A stretch of DNA of 64,000 nt from Siphonodentalium dalli (Eukaryota; Mollusca; Scaphopoda; Gadilida; Siphonodentaliidae). Both the position numbers and the translations under genes were made by a program. This document shows positions 10,348 through 21,131 of this stretch, piece after piece. The notes under the pieces are model-generated. The model was not told the origin of the DNA. It did no database searches and saw only the letters and a list, made by a program, of their open reading frames with translations. The stretch lies in the NCBI GenBank assembly GCA_032622095.1, contig CP136068.1:116981509-117045508 (forward strand). Reading direction: 5' to 3'. Within the stretch, counting starts at the first letter, position 1. The number at the start of each line of letters is the position of its first letter.

Positions 10348-10890
10348 CACCAGACGATATCCAGAACGCGCGAAATGACGTGTTATTTTCTCTTAGTTAG
10401 CCTGTCACCGGGTTCAGAATTTAATGGGAGGGATAGCTGGTTGATGTACATGTATGGCCACCTTCTCATTTGGTTCTGAGAAGAAACATAGCTTGACGCG
10501 TTCACGCTGTTATTGAATAAGATGTCTTATTGACCGCCATCATAGGATAATATATAAACAACTTTACTGGTATTTACATGCTTCATGATATATATTTAAT
10601 AATGTATACACAAACAGACATAAGTGACGGATAGAGCGCCTAATAATAAAACCCAGATAGAAAGAAAAAAAATAGGAGAAAACAAATACAGATAAAAGAA
10701 AGGAAAACAAAAACAAACAAAACAATAAGCATAAATAAATAATAGCCTGCACATAATACCATAGCGTATAAGGTATGCGTAAATAAGTTTGGAGAATGAA
10801 ATATAATTCAGATAGTGAAACTGAAACTCTATGATACAACTTGCGGCGGATTGATGCTATTAATGGTTAGAGTAAATTTTTATATTAGAA
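10348..10890 (+). repeat. tandem segment copy B (empty sites preserved)
   Basis: Complete uninterrupted copy of the segment. It retains the unoccupied target of the Helitrons (about 10586) and of the TIR element (about 10763-10772). Identity with copy A is high in blocks such as ATTGAATAAGATGTCTTATT. Confidence 0.85.
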
Positions 10891-11090
10891 CTCCAGCCGA
10901 TATCTATAACCGTTATAACGTTCTAAATGACGTGTTATTTTCTCTGTATTAAGTAGCCTGTCGACGGGTTGAGAATATAATTGGGAGCGATAGCCGGTTG
11001 ATGATGTATGCCCCCATTCTAATTTGGTTCTGAGAAGAAACCTCGCTTTTTCTGATTTGGTGTGCCACGACGCGTTCATGATGTTATTGC
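10891..11090 (+). repeat. tandem segment copy C, truncated
   Basis: Starts at CCAGCCGATATC and follows copy A closely through GGTTCTGAGAAGAAACC and GATTTGGTGTGCCACGACGCG. It then diverges near 11090. In several places copy C resembles A more than B. Confidence 0.8.
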
Positions 11091-11439
11091 ATAATCACAA
11101 TCAGTTATGCGGTTCATTTGCCTTTGCCCAACAATGTAGGTCAATAATAGGGTATTAAAACGAACAAAACATTTTTCATAAACACATGTATCTCTTCGGG
11201 TTTGTGCTGTTGAATATGTTCTTGTTCTCATGTACGAGTTTCACTCACACTCAAAGGTTTCATGACATAATTTCTGGGTGGATCTGCCTTCAATGCATAT
11301 ATTTTAAATATTACATATATTATTATATGACTATGTACCTGTTAAATGTGATTTTGTTATGTATTGGTATTTAAATTTGTATATCTAATATACCATATGT
11401 ATTGGCTTATTGAGATTAAAGAATTGAAAATTAAATTGA
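11091..11439. other. no supported feature
   Basis: AT-rich. No repeat or exon recognised. Confidence 0.35.
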
Positions 11440-11765
11440 ACAAATTCGGCTGTCAGACTGGCCCTAAAATCACCCCTGGACACCACACCACACGGTCCGG
11501 GCTGTTAGCTTCATTCGCGGCGAATATATTCGCCCACGGCGGCATTTTGAGGGTTAATAGCGATACTTATGTGTGGCCGCGACCCCTGTCCGTGCGTGGG
11601 TGGGTTTCCATGACATCTATGTTATCCTCCGTAGGATCAGATATCGTTTATAGTCTACACTCGTGCGCATTAGGTGCACAGATATAGCCTATAAAATCAC
11701 CCCAATACTCCGCAGGGGCGGTCTGGGCTGGTCCGGGCGGTGTTTAGTCACACCGATCACCTGTT
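11440..11765 (+). repeat. GC-rich dispersed repeat, copy 1
   Basis: Shares with 41045-41250 the blocks GGGCTGTTAGCTTCATT, CGCGGCGAA, CGGCATTTTGAGGGTTAATA and GTGTTTAGTCACACCGA. This copy is longer and has extra sequence in the middle. Its composition differs sharply from its AT-rich surroundings. Class unknown. Confidence 0.7.
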
Positions 11766-12779
11766 TTCAATATTTCATACAGAAGTGAGACAAGTGCTCT
11801 TTATTTTAACGAGATCAGAAATTTGCTGACTATAAACGTACTTTATTGTTGAAAAAGTCAAGACTGTGAATATACATAGTTCGTATAAATAATTTCGTAT
11901 TTTAGAAATTATAAATGGTATCCGCGTTCATTGTTATTTAAGAAATGAATCATACCCACTACATTCATTTCTTATATTCATATAGCATTTTGATGACTTA
12001 TTGCTATAAAACCTGTGTGTATTCTTAATATGTTCACAAATCTTTCGAAAATTTGTGATTAGCCCACGCAGCACATTACGTCAGACCAATATAACATTTC
12101 AAAAGATAGTGAGGAAAAAAACACATTTCTACAACCTCGTGCAAATATTTTTTACTGAAGCACCTTGTGTGCCCTTATTTGACATTTGTAACAGTTTAAA
12201 GCATATCAGAACTGAAAAAACCCCACCATGATTATGTTACTGGGCCCTCATATGGACCTTAGTCGAGATGAAATTGAGCTAGCTGTAGCATGCTACATAA
12301 GGGACGGTGAGGTGAAAAACTTCCTCTCCGGCACCCTTCGGAAAGAAATTTCGAGAAATGTAAAACTGAAATAAATAAACTGGTGTTACTATGACATTTA
12401 AGCCTTGATTATTGTGTGCACGGAAAAGGAGCGAGTAACGGTCTCAGACATCAATGTGACTATCAATGGCTAGAAAATAACTGTCATCAGAGAATCAAGC
12501 TGATCAGTGATTTATTTGTATGCCTATCAACTCAGATGATCTGTTGACTTGAAACATATTTTATTTGTATAATATACAAAAGGGATTGAGGCACAAGTTT
12601 TTACAACTTACGAAGCCCCTCTCCCGATACAATAATATTACATACATGTGATCAAGATGACGGTATATAAACGTATTTACATGATGATCAGTTTAGAGAT
12701 ATATAATTTGTATTGCCTTCCAGAGGTTGTGTAGATTTGTGTTTAAAACAATGAGGCTGCATTGTGAAAAAATAATAAT
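11766..12779. other. no supported feature
   Basis: AT-rich. I see no repeat shared with the window, no splice-bounded exon and no RNA gene. Confidence 0.35.
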
Positions 12780-13270
12780 AGTAGACAGTCATGAACTAGG
12801 TTTTAATTTTTGTAGCGCTCTGGAAGACAGTACCGACAATTGATAAGAACGTGCATGTTTGTGGGGGAGGTTGGTCCGTTTGTGAGATAACTGCCACATC
12901 AAAATTGAAATTTCTGAAGCACCTTTAAGTATATTCAGAAGTGATATACTTATGTATGTACATACACCTAAATATACACATGTACCCATATATGGATCCG
13001 TATGGACACACATATACATACATATAATATAAAATCTTTTAGGGGTCGAAACGTTTAGTCGCGGCAATATATTGCTGTGTGATGTCAAATAGTCTCATAT
13101 TTTTTTGGGACGAGATATTAGGTATTCCACACATGAGTTCTGCAATGTTGCTTATTATGAGATTTTCACGGGTTAGTTTCTCAGATAATTCTGAGCGCTC
13201 TCTTTGGTACAATGGGCACATGAAGAAATAATGAGATGATCTGTTACTCTCATAACACCTAAATTATCCA
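12780..13270 (-). pseudogene. 3' end of a non-LTR retrotransposon (LINE ORF2 tail)
   Basis: On the minus strand, 13270 to 13042 reads as RSSHYFFMCPLYQRERSEL, continues through a leucine/isoleucine-rich stretch and ends with TKRFDP and a stop. A His-Tyr-Phe-x-x-Cys-Pro-Leu signature followed some 40 residues later by a terminal basic-Arg-Phe is typical of the C-terminal end of ORF2 in jockey/CR1-like LINEs. Only about 75 residues remain. The sequence upstream in the element is lost or too decayed to read. The stretch 12780-13041 would then be the 3' untranslated tail. Identification rests on motif memory only. Confidence 0.5.
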
Positions 13271-14125
13271 AGTCTGGCATAGTGACTGCTTGTCAATTAG
13301 TATAACAGAAGTTGTACCACTAGACTAACAACAGAGGTATGGAATAACACTAGATAATGGGCTGGTGGACCGACTAATCAGGAAATAGTTAGAAATTATG
13401 TGTATCCTGCAAAATGACCTAGGTTTGCAGATACCAGGTATCAGCAAGTTTTTAAATAATATTTCCATTTGCAGCCTGGTAAATATCATCTCTTTGTATT
13501 TATTTTCAAAATATTTTAACACCCTCTGGTTATTACTAATTATAAATAAGCACTCAATTAATAATCTGTCACATCCTCACCAAATCCGAGTCGCCACAGT
13601 GCAGTTGCGAATCTTATCAACATTATTCTAAGTGTTATACTGGAGCAAAATTAACCTAATTGCTATATTCCGTGATTTCGTCTCTAACCTGTTTCAATGT
13701 TGTCCACGGTAGGCCGTTTCATTGATGCATTGTGACTTAGTTATTTCAACTATTTTGTGATTTAAAACTACAAATACTTTTATTATATTTTATTTCTTAT
13801 ATTAATTAATTCAGTATTTGGTCGGAGTTAATGCGCTGTCTTAAGCTGATTTGGGACCAAGTGATGAGAAGATCTAGTTCGTATTCATGCGCTTCGTCCT
13901 TGAAAAGTCCAAGGGCGCCAACTTCAACATGCAGTAAATAAGTTATCAACTTCAACCGGGTTATATTGTATTCATAAAAGTTAGTTATTTATCTTAAATA
14001 TTTAATTCTTCTCTCATTCAGACCAATGACCGATATTAGGGATCTATTTTGTGGTCGCGTGTTACTACTTTAATTCGTTTGCGCCATCAATGGTCAAAGG
14101 ATTCCGTTGAGTACTGAAATCGGTC

Positions 14126-14197
14126 AACGGATCCGTTCACGCTGGTCCGATGTCGTTCTATGACGTGATTGGTCTCCGGCACGCCAACGGATCCGTT
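14126..14197. promoter_or_regulatory. two AACGGATCCGTT palindromes in LTR U3
   Basis: The 12-bp palindrome AACGGATCCGTT occurs at 14126-14137 and again at 14186-14197, exactly 60 bp apart. Each is preceded by C and so contains CAACGG, which fits the Myb consensus YAACKG. Several further CCGTTCAACGG words lie nearby. A TGACGTGATTGG block between them resembles CRE and CCAAT-type sites. Function is inferred from position only. Confidence 0.4.
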
Positions 14198-14233
14198 CAG
14201 CAATGTCATTGGTCACCGGATTTCGACAAAACG

Positions 14234-14263
14234 TATAAATAGGTCTCTTCAACCCAACTCTTG
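14234..14263 (+). promoter_or_regulatory. LTR TATA box and likely start site
   Basis: TATAAATA at 14234-14241 lies downstream of the palindromes, with a TCTTCAACCC initiator-like stretch about 25 bp further on. This fits the U3/R boundary of the LTR. The 3' LTR has lost the corresponding region. Confidence 0.5.
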
Positions 14264-14375
14264 GTAATTACTCATCTGTCCATGAATGCAACAACTTGAG
14301 ACTCACATTTGTATCCTTTCACCGGAACCCGTTCAACGGAAGAACTGTACATAGAAATTATCTATCTAACTATTG

Positions 14376-14946
14376 TTAATAGTAACCACTTGATTTTCGA
14401 GTTATCCATCTTACACCCGCAAATTGGCCGCAATTTGTCTGCTTGAGCACGAGGTCTGGTCCACATCTCCAAAAATTAACAAACTTCAATAATCGATATC
14501 TGATCACTCTGAGCTTTGATGGGTGGGTTCCTCAACTCGAATCAAATATTGTTTACCCCAAAGCCAAAGAAATAGTAATTTAGGAGCGTATAATCGGAGT
14601 GAGTACCTTTAAAGACGGGGTTATCATAAAGATTCAGCTGTTAAAAAATATAAGATATATAAACGTGTCACGTGTTTTATCAAAACCGGTAGTGATTTTA
14701 TATATACGGATTATGTGTTTATAACTAAGATATGAAATCACTAGTGTTTATAATCAAAATCACTTGACATGTTTTATACGGTTATATTTGTAACATTCAA
14801 CAGTACAGCACTGCAACTTAAAATCCGATCATGATTGTGAAGTCAAAATTATTACAAATACATATTTATTTTAACTTAAAAATATATGTGCGGTAATAAT
14901 GTTGCTCAGACAAATATTGAGGCCTAATTGCACGTGTTGTTTGTGG
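14376..14946. other. element interior, partly inverted repeats
   Basis: 14480-14625 is related to 44165-44300 (GAATCAAA, CCAAAGCCAAAGAAATAG and AATTTGGG-type blocks). 14650-14790 has words such as CACGTGTTTTAT, AAATCACTAGTG and GACATGTTTTAT that recur in inverted order in 16830-17095. No primer-binding site could be identified with confidence after the LTR. Confidence 0.4.
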
Positions 14947-15221
14947 TATATAAATACATTACGCTTTTTTGTTCAGAGACGTTTTCAATCGCTAGTCAGT
15001 GTTTATAATTTTCTGCCAGATCGATACCGCGTGTGATATTTTGATTGGGACCAGATGTTCGCTTCAACGATTCACATTCATCATTTTCGGCATTGCAAGG
15101 AACCAGTCGTGGTAATGTGACATAGATACTCATTGCGTTGTATTCGCGTTGCCATTGTGTTTCTCACAATACAAATATTAAAATTCAGGAGCTATTTCCG
15201 GGACCCAAACCAAAATAAAAG
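14947..15221 (+). promoter_or_regulatory. candidate promoter and non-coding first exon
   Basis: TATATAAATA at 14947-14956 is followed about 25 bp later by TTCAGAGAC, a plausible initiator. The sequence then runs without an obvious long frame to AAAAG/GTAAGTACA, an almost perfect 5' splice site at 15221/15222. Together with the 3' splice site at 15631 this suggests a spliced leader exon of a transcript reading rightward. It could be the retroelement's own 5' leader or belong to a nested element. No coding sequence is assigned. Confidence 0.35.
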
Positions 15222-15631
15222 GTAAGTACATACATGTAGCTATGTAATAATCAAAACCAGCAATGAACATTTGCCGCTTATATTAAATGTGAAGTTTGTG
15301 AGTCAATCTGTAAGACAAAGAACTCATGAGTTTTAATGTTTAAAGATTTGAAATGCAAATGCTGAATTGCATATATCTGGCCAATATTTTAATTAACTCA
15401 TGGGTCAGAATTAATTATTTTCTCGCACATAAAACGTACACATTGTGGCTTCATGGTGTCAAATCTGACAGGCTATCTTTAACCACGTTTGAATGTTCGT
15501 CAGCCAATAGCAACAATGCCAATGGTCATCTCTTATGAAGAGCGTCCATGCTTCTGTCATCCAAAAGCTGTATAGAAGATAAAGAGCGTTCTCGATTATT
15601 ATTATCTTTCTGCTTATCATTTTTGTTTCAG
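15222..15631 (+). other. candidate intron, 410 bp
   Basis: Donor GTAAGTACA at 15222 and acceptor TTATCATTTTTGTTTCAG ending at 15631, with a pyrimidine-rich run before it. An alternative acceptor, ATAATTTTTTGCAG, ends at about 17117, just before the gag remnant. Splicing is inferred from sequence only. Confidence 0.35.
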
Positions 15632-15959
15632 GATACTGTATGACCAGACAATATTACAGGGGTCGGGAAAGTTAAGCACTTGGCGATATATTGAGTTATT
15701 GTACCCCAAGGAGGACTGGGTGAGCACACGAGTTATAACGACATGAGTTGAGATTTGAAACCATGATTTAAATATTATGAAGCGCACGCAGTGACGAAAT
15801 GAAAAACAAGCTTTCCACAGAAATTCCATAAGTCCTATTGTACACGAAACACAGAAGAATAAAATATCACATCTCTCCAAAAAACTCGGAGATGGTCCCA
15901 CATATGGGATTCAGAGCGATTATACGGAATATACATGGATTCTACACATATAAAGGTAT
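15632..15959. other. no supported feature
   Basis: Follows the candidate acceptor. I see no extended frame with a recognisable domain. Confidence 0.3.
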
Positions 15960-16245
15960 ATATGATATACAATAGGGTCTACTGTGTAACTTGAGATAAC
16001 GTATCACTGGATTATATACATGAAACCACACAGAAATGGAATTCACATAAAGAATCACTGGATTATATAGGGAACTATACCCGGGATTTATCAGAACATT
16101 TTATAATATACAGCATTGGATTAAAAGAAACCACGTGACATTAAATATTCTCACAATGGATTTACCAGGAACCACGTGACTTTAAATAATATAATTATGG
16201 ATTTGCAAGATACCACGACTCGTAACATAAGATATTTGAGACATT
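15960..16245 (+). repeat. degenerate tandem repeat of about 60 bp
   Basis: About five diverged units. Each has ATGGATTTA-like DNA, then a GGAACCACGTGAC block, then TTAAATA-like DNA. Period and unit borders are irregular. Confidence 0.5.
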
Positions 16246-16495
16246 TATGGATTTAACCCTAATTCCATGACTGGAGCTTCCTGAAATTTTGCTAAAACCA
16301 TAAGGCCAATGCATTCTCTTGTATATGCGAGTCTCCCTATGGGAGACGCATATACATGTATAAGAGAATACATTGGCCTAACAATATTTACCTTGACCTT
16401 GTAAGCCAATGCATCATATATATGCGAGGATCCATGTGAGTGACTTGCATAAATAAGAGAATGCATGGCACATGATCCTTAATGCTGCAGTTGGA
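16246..16495 (+). mobile_element. double-hairpin foldback element, copy 1
   Basis: Two successive inverted-repeat hairpins built from GCCAATGCATTCTCTT and ATATGCGAG arms (about 16304-16377 and 16405-16470), separated by a CTAACAATATTTACCTTGAC spacer. The left flank, with CTGGAGCTTCCTGAAATTT, is shared with the inverted copy at 25965-26190, so the repeated unit is larger than the hairpins. Confidence 0.7.
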
Positions 16496-17122
16496 TTCAT
16501 AAATGAAAATTAATAATAACTGCAGTCAAACATAAAAGGAATCTCAATCTCTGCGAACAAATGCCATCTTTAATTATAAATGTATATAATATTCTACATA
16601 AAGCATAATGAAGCTTTCATTCAACTTCGACCAATTATTTGCATGCACATGGGAATCACATCGAACTAGTTTGAAACAACCTAGTTCTAGAATTTGAGAA
16701 CATATAGTCCTCTTATAAAATTGACGACCAACCGAAGCACGAGTTAACCAACAATTTGACGAACAATTTGGCGAAGATGTTCAACAATTTGTTGAATGTA
16801 CCGGAATTTGTTATTGAGAATAAAATATTTATAAACACATCGGGTGATTATTTTCATAATAATAAACACGTCATAGTGTTTATTAGGTGCGTCTGGAAAA
16901 TAAACACGTTGAGTATTTATTATAAAACGCTATAACATGTTTTTGGATTGAGTGTTTATTATAAAACACTGTGACATGTTTTATATAAACACTAGTACTG
17001 GTGATTTAATTTTATAAAACACGTGAGTTTTTACTAAAACATATCTCATGTCTTATAAGTGTGTCTCTCAGGTTTTTTTTTAATTACACGTGTTTATAGG
17101 CAATAATTTTTTGCAGTGCATC
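16496..17122. other. AT-rich interior with inverted repeats
   Basis: 16830-17095 is full of AAACACGT, GTGTTTATTA and ACATGTTTTAT words, several arranged as inverted partners of 14650-14790. The stretch 14.65-17.1 kb may therefore be a nested element inside the retrotransposon. No transposase remnant is visible. Confidence 0.35.
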
Positions 17123-17515
17123 AACAAACATGGGTGGTTAAATTTGAGGCCCGGGGGAAGCGACCAACTGAAACATTCGCTGCATTCGGCGACGACGTAC
17201 GATTGATGGCTCAGAAAGGATACACAGAGCTCGATATACATGCACAGGAGATGCTAGCCCTGAACCAACTTTATAAGAGTGTGGGGTGGAATTAAAGTGT
17301 CGTTGCATAGACAAAAATTGACGACCGTGTTTGGCGCAAACAATGAGATTGAAACATATGAAGCCATTATAGGGTCTGATCGCAGTGGAAACGTTAAGCG
17401 AATTGTTAATCCACGGGGGTAGATGACAACACCACCGAAATTAAAACACTGATTAAGCAAATGGGACAGTCAATAGAGCGACTGGGTCAACTACATATGA
17501 ATCCACCCGAGTAAC
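17123..17515 (+). pseudogene. gag: Ty3/gypsy-type gag remnant
   Basis: The plus strand near 17127-17287 reads as a capsid-like stretch with KRPTETFAAFGDDVR and LDIHAQEMLALNQLY. That pattern of alternating acidic, basic and Leu residues is usual in the C-terminal part of Ty3/gypsy Gag. After several stops, the sequence near 17430-17510 reads EIKTLIKQMGQSIERLGQL. No CCHC zinc knuckle and no protease follow. The next recognisable domain, reverse transcriptase, begins within a few bases, so a large internal deletion is likely. Non-functional. Confidence 0.6.
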
Positions 17516-17517
17516 AG

Positions 17518-18560
17518 TGACTGATCATCGCCCATTTGCATTACGTTTAAGGACGATTCCACGCCCATGTTTTGTATCGATTATATACCGTAGAATTAAT
17601 GACGTCACAAAGTCAGATGCCTTCCCTCTTCCGAGGATAGACGAATCATTGGATTGGCTACGTGGACACAAGGTGTACTCCTGTCTTCTCATTGATTTTT
17701 GGCAGACACCCAATGTCTGAGGACAAAAACAAGACAGCATTCTGCTCAAGTCAAGGGATACATCACTTTTATTCGTCGACGACACCGTCGTGGCGGCACC
17801 GATGGTAGAACTGAGCATTGAGCGCGTGGACATGAATTAGACCGACTACGGAACGCAAACTTGAAAGCAAAGATAGCAAAGGTCACGATATTCAAAGAAG
17901 TGAAGTTCTTGGGTCACATTGTGTCCGGTAACGGGATCAAGACTGATCGGCTAAAACCCAAAAAGTTGGAGATTGGCTCACACAATTAGCGCAGGAGAAA
18001 CTAGGTCCGTTTATAACTCACGGGGTAATACCGTCGGTTAACAACTTAACAAACTGGCAGAGAAGGGCGCAAAGTTTGCGTGGACGGAGCCATGTGATGC
18101 CGCGTTCCGGAAGTTAAAAGATGCGTTGACAACGGCACCAATTTTGAAGTACCCGGAACCAGAGAAGCCTTTCTTGTTGGACACGGACGCTAGCCAAGCA
18201 GCGACGGGGCTGTCCTTTCCCAAGTGGATGGTGGGAAGGAACATGTAATACCATACACGAGTAAAGCACTTACGCACCCAGAATTATCATATTGCGTAAC
18301 CAGGAAAGAGCTTTTGGCAGTCGTACACGACTTGAAGAAGTTTCACTGTTAATTATATGGGCAAACGGTCTTTTTGCGCACCGATAATGCAGCTCTCTCG
18401 TGGATGCGCAAGCTTAAAAATCCAACCTGTCAGGTGGCACGATGGCTAGAGAAATCGGGAAATTATGACTTGGTAGATACTCATCGACCGGGAGTGAAAC
18501 ATCGCAATGCGGATGCTTTGAGCCAAAATCCATGTGCAGCGTGTACCCGATAACAGAGGG
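17518..18560 (+). pseudogene. pol: Ty3/gypsy-type reverse transcriptase and RNase H remnant
   Basis: The finger/palm part of RT is seen as YRRINDVTKSDAFPLPRID near 17579-17635. The catalytic motif appears as F-V-D-D at 17772-17783, in another frame and after an internal deletion. The connection region FKEVKFLGHIVSGNGI follows near 17893-17940. RNase H shows its first Asp in LDTDAS (about 18177), Glu in RKELLAVV, Asp in RTDNAALSWM and a final Asp in HRPGVKHRNADALSQ. At least four frameshifts and several stops separate these blocks. The order RT then RNase H then integrase identifies the Ty3/gypsy superfamily rather than Copia. Confidence 0.85.
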
Positions 18561-18827
18561 GGGGGGGTGAAGTCCCCGATACCCGTGACACAGGGACGTG
18601 TACATCTCCGACGATAGAAGTGGGGGTAACTGATGATACGCCAATAGTGGCAGCTGAAAGGACCAGGGCAGTAACACGCAACCATGGTATGCCTAAGCCA
18701 CCTACTAGACATAAGAACCAAGCATGGTCAAGGGGTGGGATACCAATAAGATTCGACAAAACTAATTGGAAGACGCCGATATCTCCTCCGTAATGATTCC
18801 CTAGGAGGATGACGAGTCCGAACCAGA

Positions 18828-20440
18828 GTGGCTGATTTGTCACACAAGTCTCCAGCGGTAAAACAGCTAAGGGCCCAGTGGGACAGCCTGCAGATTATTG
18901 ACGCAGTGGTGGTCCGAGCGTATCAGACAGATATGGAGGATAAACCCAAGAAACAAATGGTGGTACCACTCAAGAAGCGCGAGGAATTACTCAAGTACTT
19001 CCACGACATACCTTCAAGCTGTCACATTGGGGTGACAAAACACTGAGCAAGATCAAAGGACATTTCTATTGGCCGGGCATGAAAACTAGAGTACAAAACT
19101 AGAGGTGTGACTGTCCCAATGGGACTAAGGATATCCTCCGTGTTTTTAAAACACTAAGATGTTCCACATATCAGTAAACATTAAGTTAAGTAATAAAATA
19201 ACAGATTCCCAAGGAATGTAGGAATAAAACCTGCGACAAAATAATGCATGTTGCGAAAATGTTCTAATCGAAAAAGGGGAATAACTCCACAAAAAAAGTC
19301 GGACAGACGTCATAATCGCAGCTGCACAACTTCCCATGGTACTAAATAGCTGTACTAAGTTTCAAATCATTGACCTAATAAAGTAGGAATAAATGCTCGG
19401 ACAATACTATACAAGTCGAAAAAGGGGACAACTCCACCAAAAAGTCCGACAGACGTCATAATCGCAGGTGATCAGGTTCCCATGGTGGTTGATGTATGGG
19501 CCAAGTTTCACGTTAAAAAATGACTGAGAAAAACTCGGGACAAATTTGTTTCCACGGACGACGATCAAGCTGATGCCATTATACACACCACAACTTGTTG
19601 CGGGGGGGGGGTATAATTACTGCCATTCATGTGACAAATGTGCGGCGAGGAAAACCAACAAGGCCACAAGAGCACCATTCCATCAGTATCTGGTCGGAGC
19701 ACCCATGGAGCGCATATACATAGGCATCCTGGGGCCACGTCCGGTCACCGATTCAGGGATGCGACACATCTAGTGATGGTCCACTCGGATCAGGGATAAA
19801 AATTCGAATCTGAGATAGTCCAAGGTATGTGCCGACTGTTTGACATATCAAAGACACGTACGACATCCCTCAGACCACAGAGTAATGGCGCTGTGGAACG
19901 ATGTTAGTCATGCATGCAGAGAACAACCAGAGCAAATGGGATCAATATTTACAACCATTACAATATTATGATGGCATATCGTTCATCCGAACATGCAAGC
20001 ACGGGCCGGACACCAAACCGGATGATGTTTGGTCGGGAGGTAATGTTGCCACTGGAAGTTGTCACGGAGAGACTAATGGAGAGTACGGAGACCCATCCTT
20101 CTGTACCAGAATACCTCCAGAAGTTAGAAGAGACGTTCCTGTAGGCACAAACATTTGCTCGGCGTCAATTGGGGAAAGCGTCAGAGACAAAAGCGAATTA
20201 TAACGTAGGTACAAAACCAATAAAATTAAATATTGGGCAACCAGTCTGGTTATTTGATCCACGACGGAAAGATGGTGTACATGTATGTACGAAGCTGACT
20301 TCAAGATGGAAGGGACAATTCCTTGTCACCAGACTTCAAAATGATGTGACCTGTTTCATCCAAAAGACCGCCAAGAGCCTCCCAAAAGCCGTCAATATTG
20401 TTGATAGACTGAAGGGTATCGGGGATGTCACCTCCCGAAG
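18828..20440 (+). pseudogene. pol: Ty3/gypsy-type integrase remnant, interrupted
   Basis: The zinc-binding HHCC region starts with the HDIPSSCHIGVTK block near 19000-19040 and ends with YCHSCDKC near 19617-19640, split by an insertion at 19099-about 19612. In the catalytic core the first Asp is changed to Gly (Y-I-G-I-L-G-P). The second lies in HSDQG (about 19780) and the Glu in RPQSNGAVER (about 19875). Further downstream are TPNRMMFGREVMLPLEV (two frames) and a C-terminal chromodomain-free tail with GQPVWLFDPRR and VNIVDRLKG. Frameshifts, stops and the catalytic substitution make it inactive. Confidence 0.85.
19099..19612 (-). mobile_element. insertion in integrase, possibly Helitron-like
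   Basis: It splits the integrase zinc-finger codons. On the minus strand its end at 19099 reads as a GTCCCATTGGGAC hairpin, ten spacer bases and CTAG followed by T, a Helitron-type 3' end. Inside are two tandem cores of about 140 bp sharing AACTCCAC, AAAAAGTC and GACAGACGTCATAATCGCAG. The other end does not start with TC. It adjoins a run of ten G (about 19603-19612), so the class is uncertain. Confidence 0.5.
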
Positions 20441-20925
20441 TGGATAAAGAACGAGCAGAAAAGGAGCCATGCAATAACCGAAAGCCCTGGTCAGTAGTGC
20501 GACTAGATATAAAACAAAGGATGTCCCGATTGTGCTCTATAATAATACGAACATTAATTGTCATACGCGATGCATAATCCTAACTCTACTCGAATAATGT
20601 TCTTCACACCTGCAAGTGGACAAACATCACATTCTCGTTCCTAGCATGCCCATACACTACCATACATCATAGATGCTACCGTATAGTATTATGATTACTC
20701 TAACGTGGCTATGACCCTATACCACTAGACACACATATAACATTACATATATGTAATATTGTTAATCTGAATTATCCCAAAACCTCACTCAACAAAGAGA
20801 CTTTCCGGCGATCTTTATAGATCCTCATTGTGTTTACCGAACTAAAGATCGTGGTATCTCTCGTCTGAATCCGTTGTAGCAACAAAAAACCGGCTCCTTG
20901 ACCACATTGTGATAGTTACAGTTAT
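20441..20925. other. retroelement 3' region, no recognised domain
   Basis: Between integrase and the third coding region. I see no open frame or motif of note. Confidence 0.35.
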
Positions 20926-21131
20926 GCCCTGTGCCAATGCATTCTCTTATATATGCGAGTCGACCATAGGTCGCCTCGCATATATAAGAGAATGCATTGG
21001 CCTAAAAAAAATCTTTTTTTAACACTTTTTACCATTTTTTCTTACATTCTTTAACAATTTTATAATTTGTAATGTGTTAAGCCAATGCATTCTCTTATAT
21101 GCATATATAAGAGAATGCATTGGCACAGGGC
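20926..21131. mobile_element. 206-bp double-hairpin foldback element, copy 2
   Basis: Perfect 31-bp terminal inverted repeats at 20926-20956 and 21101-21131, beginning GCCCTGTGCCAATGC. Each end is itself a palindrome made of GCCAATGCATTCTCTT arms (20932-21001 and 21081-21124). The element therefore has four copies of the arm in alternating orientation around an AT-rich centre. The arms are almost undiverged, unlike the copy at 16246-16495, suggesting recent insertion into the decayed retroelement. I could not find a clear target duplication. Confidence 0.8.

Larger units (their letters stand above)
13511..14375 (+). repeat. 5' LTR of Ty3/gypsy-type element
   Basis: Direct repeat of 22464-23375 with shared blocks such as ACTGGAGCAAAATTAA, TTAATTAATTCAGTATTTGG, CGCTGTCTTAAGC and ATGCGCTTCGTCCTTGAAAAG. 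The left edge is inferred from alignment to the 3' LTR, where a G-rich tract precedes TG. This copy holds about 245 bp (roughly 14060-14305) that the 3' LTR lacks, including the TATA box and two Myb-like palindromes. Confidence 0.85.
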
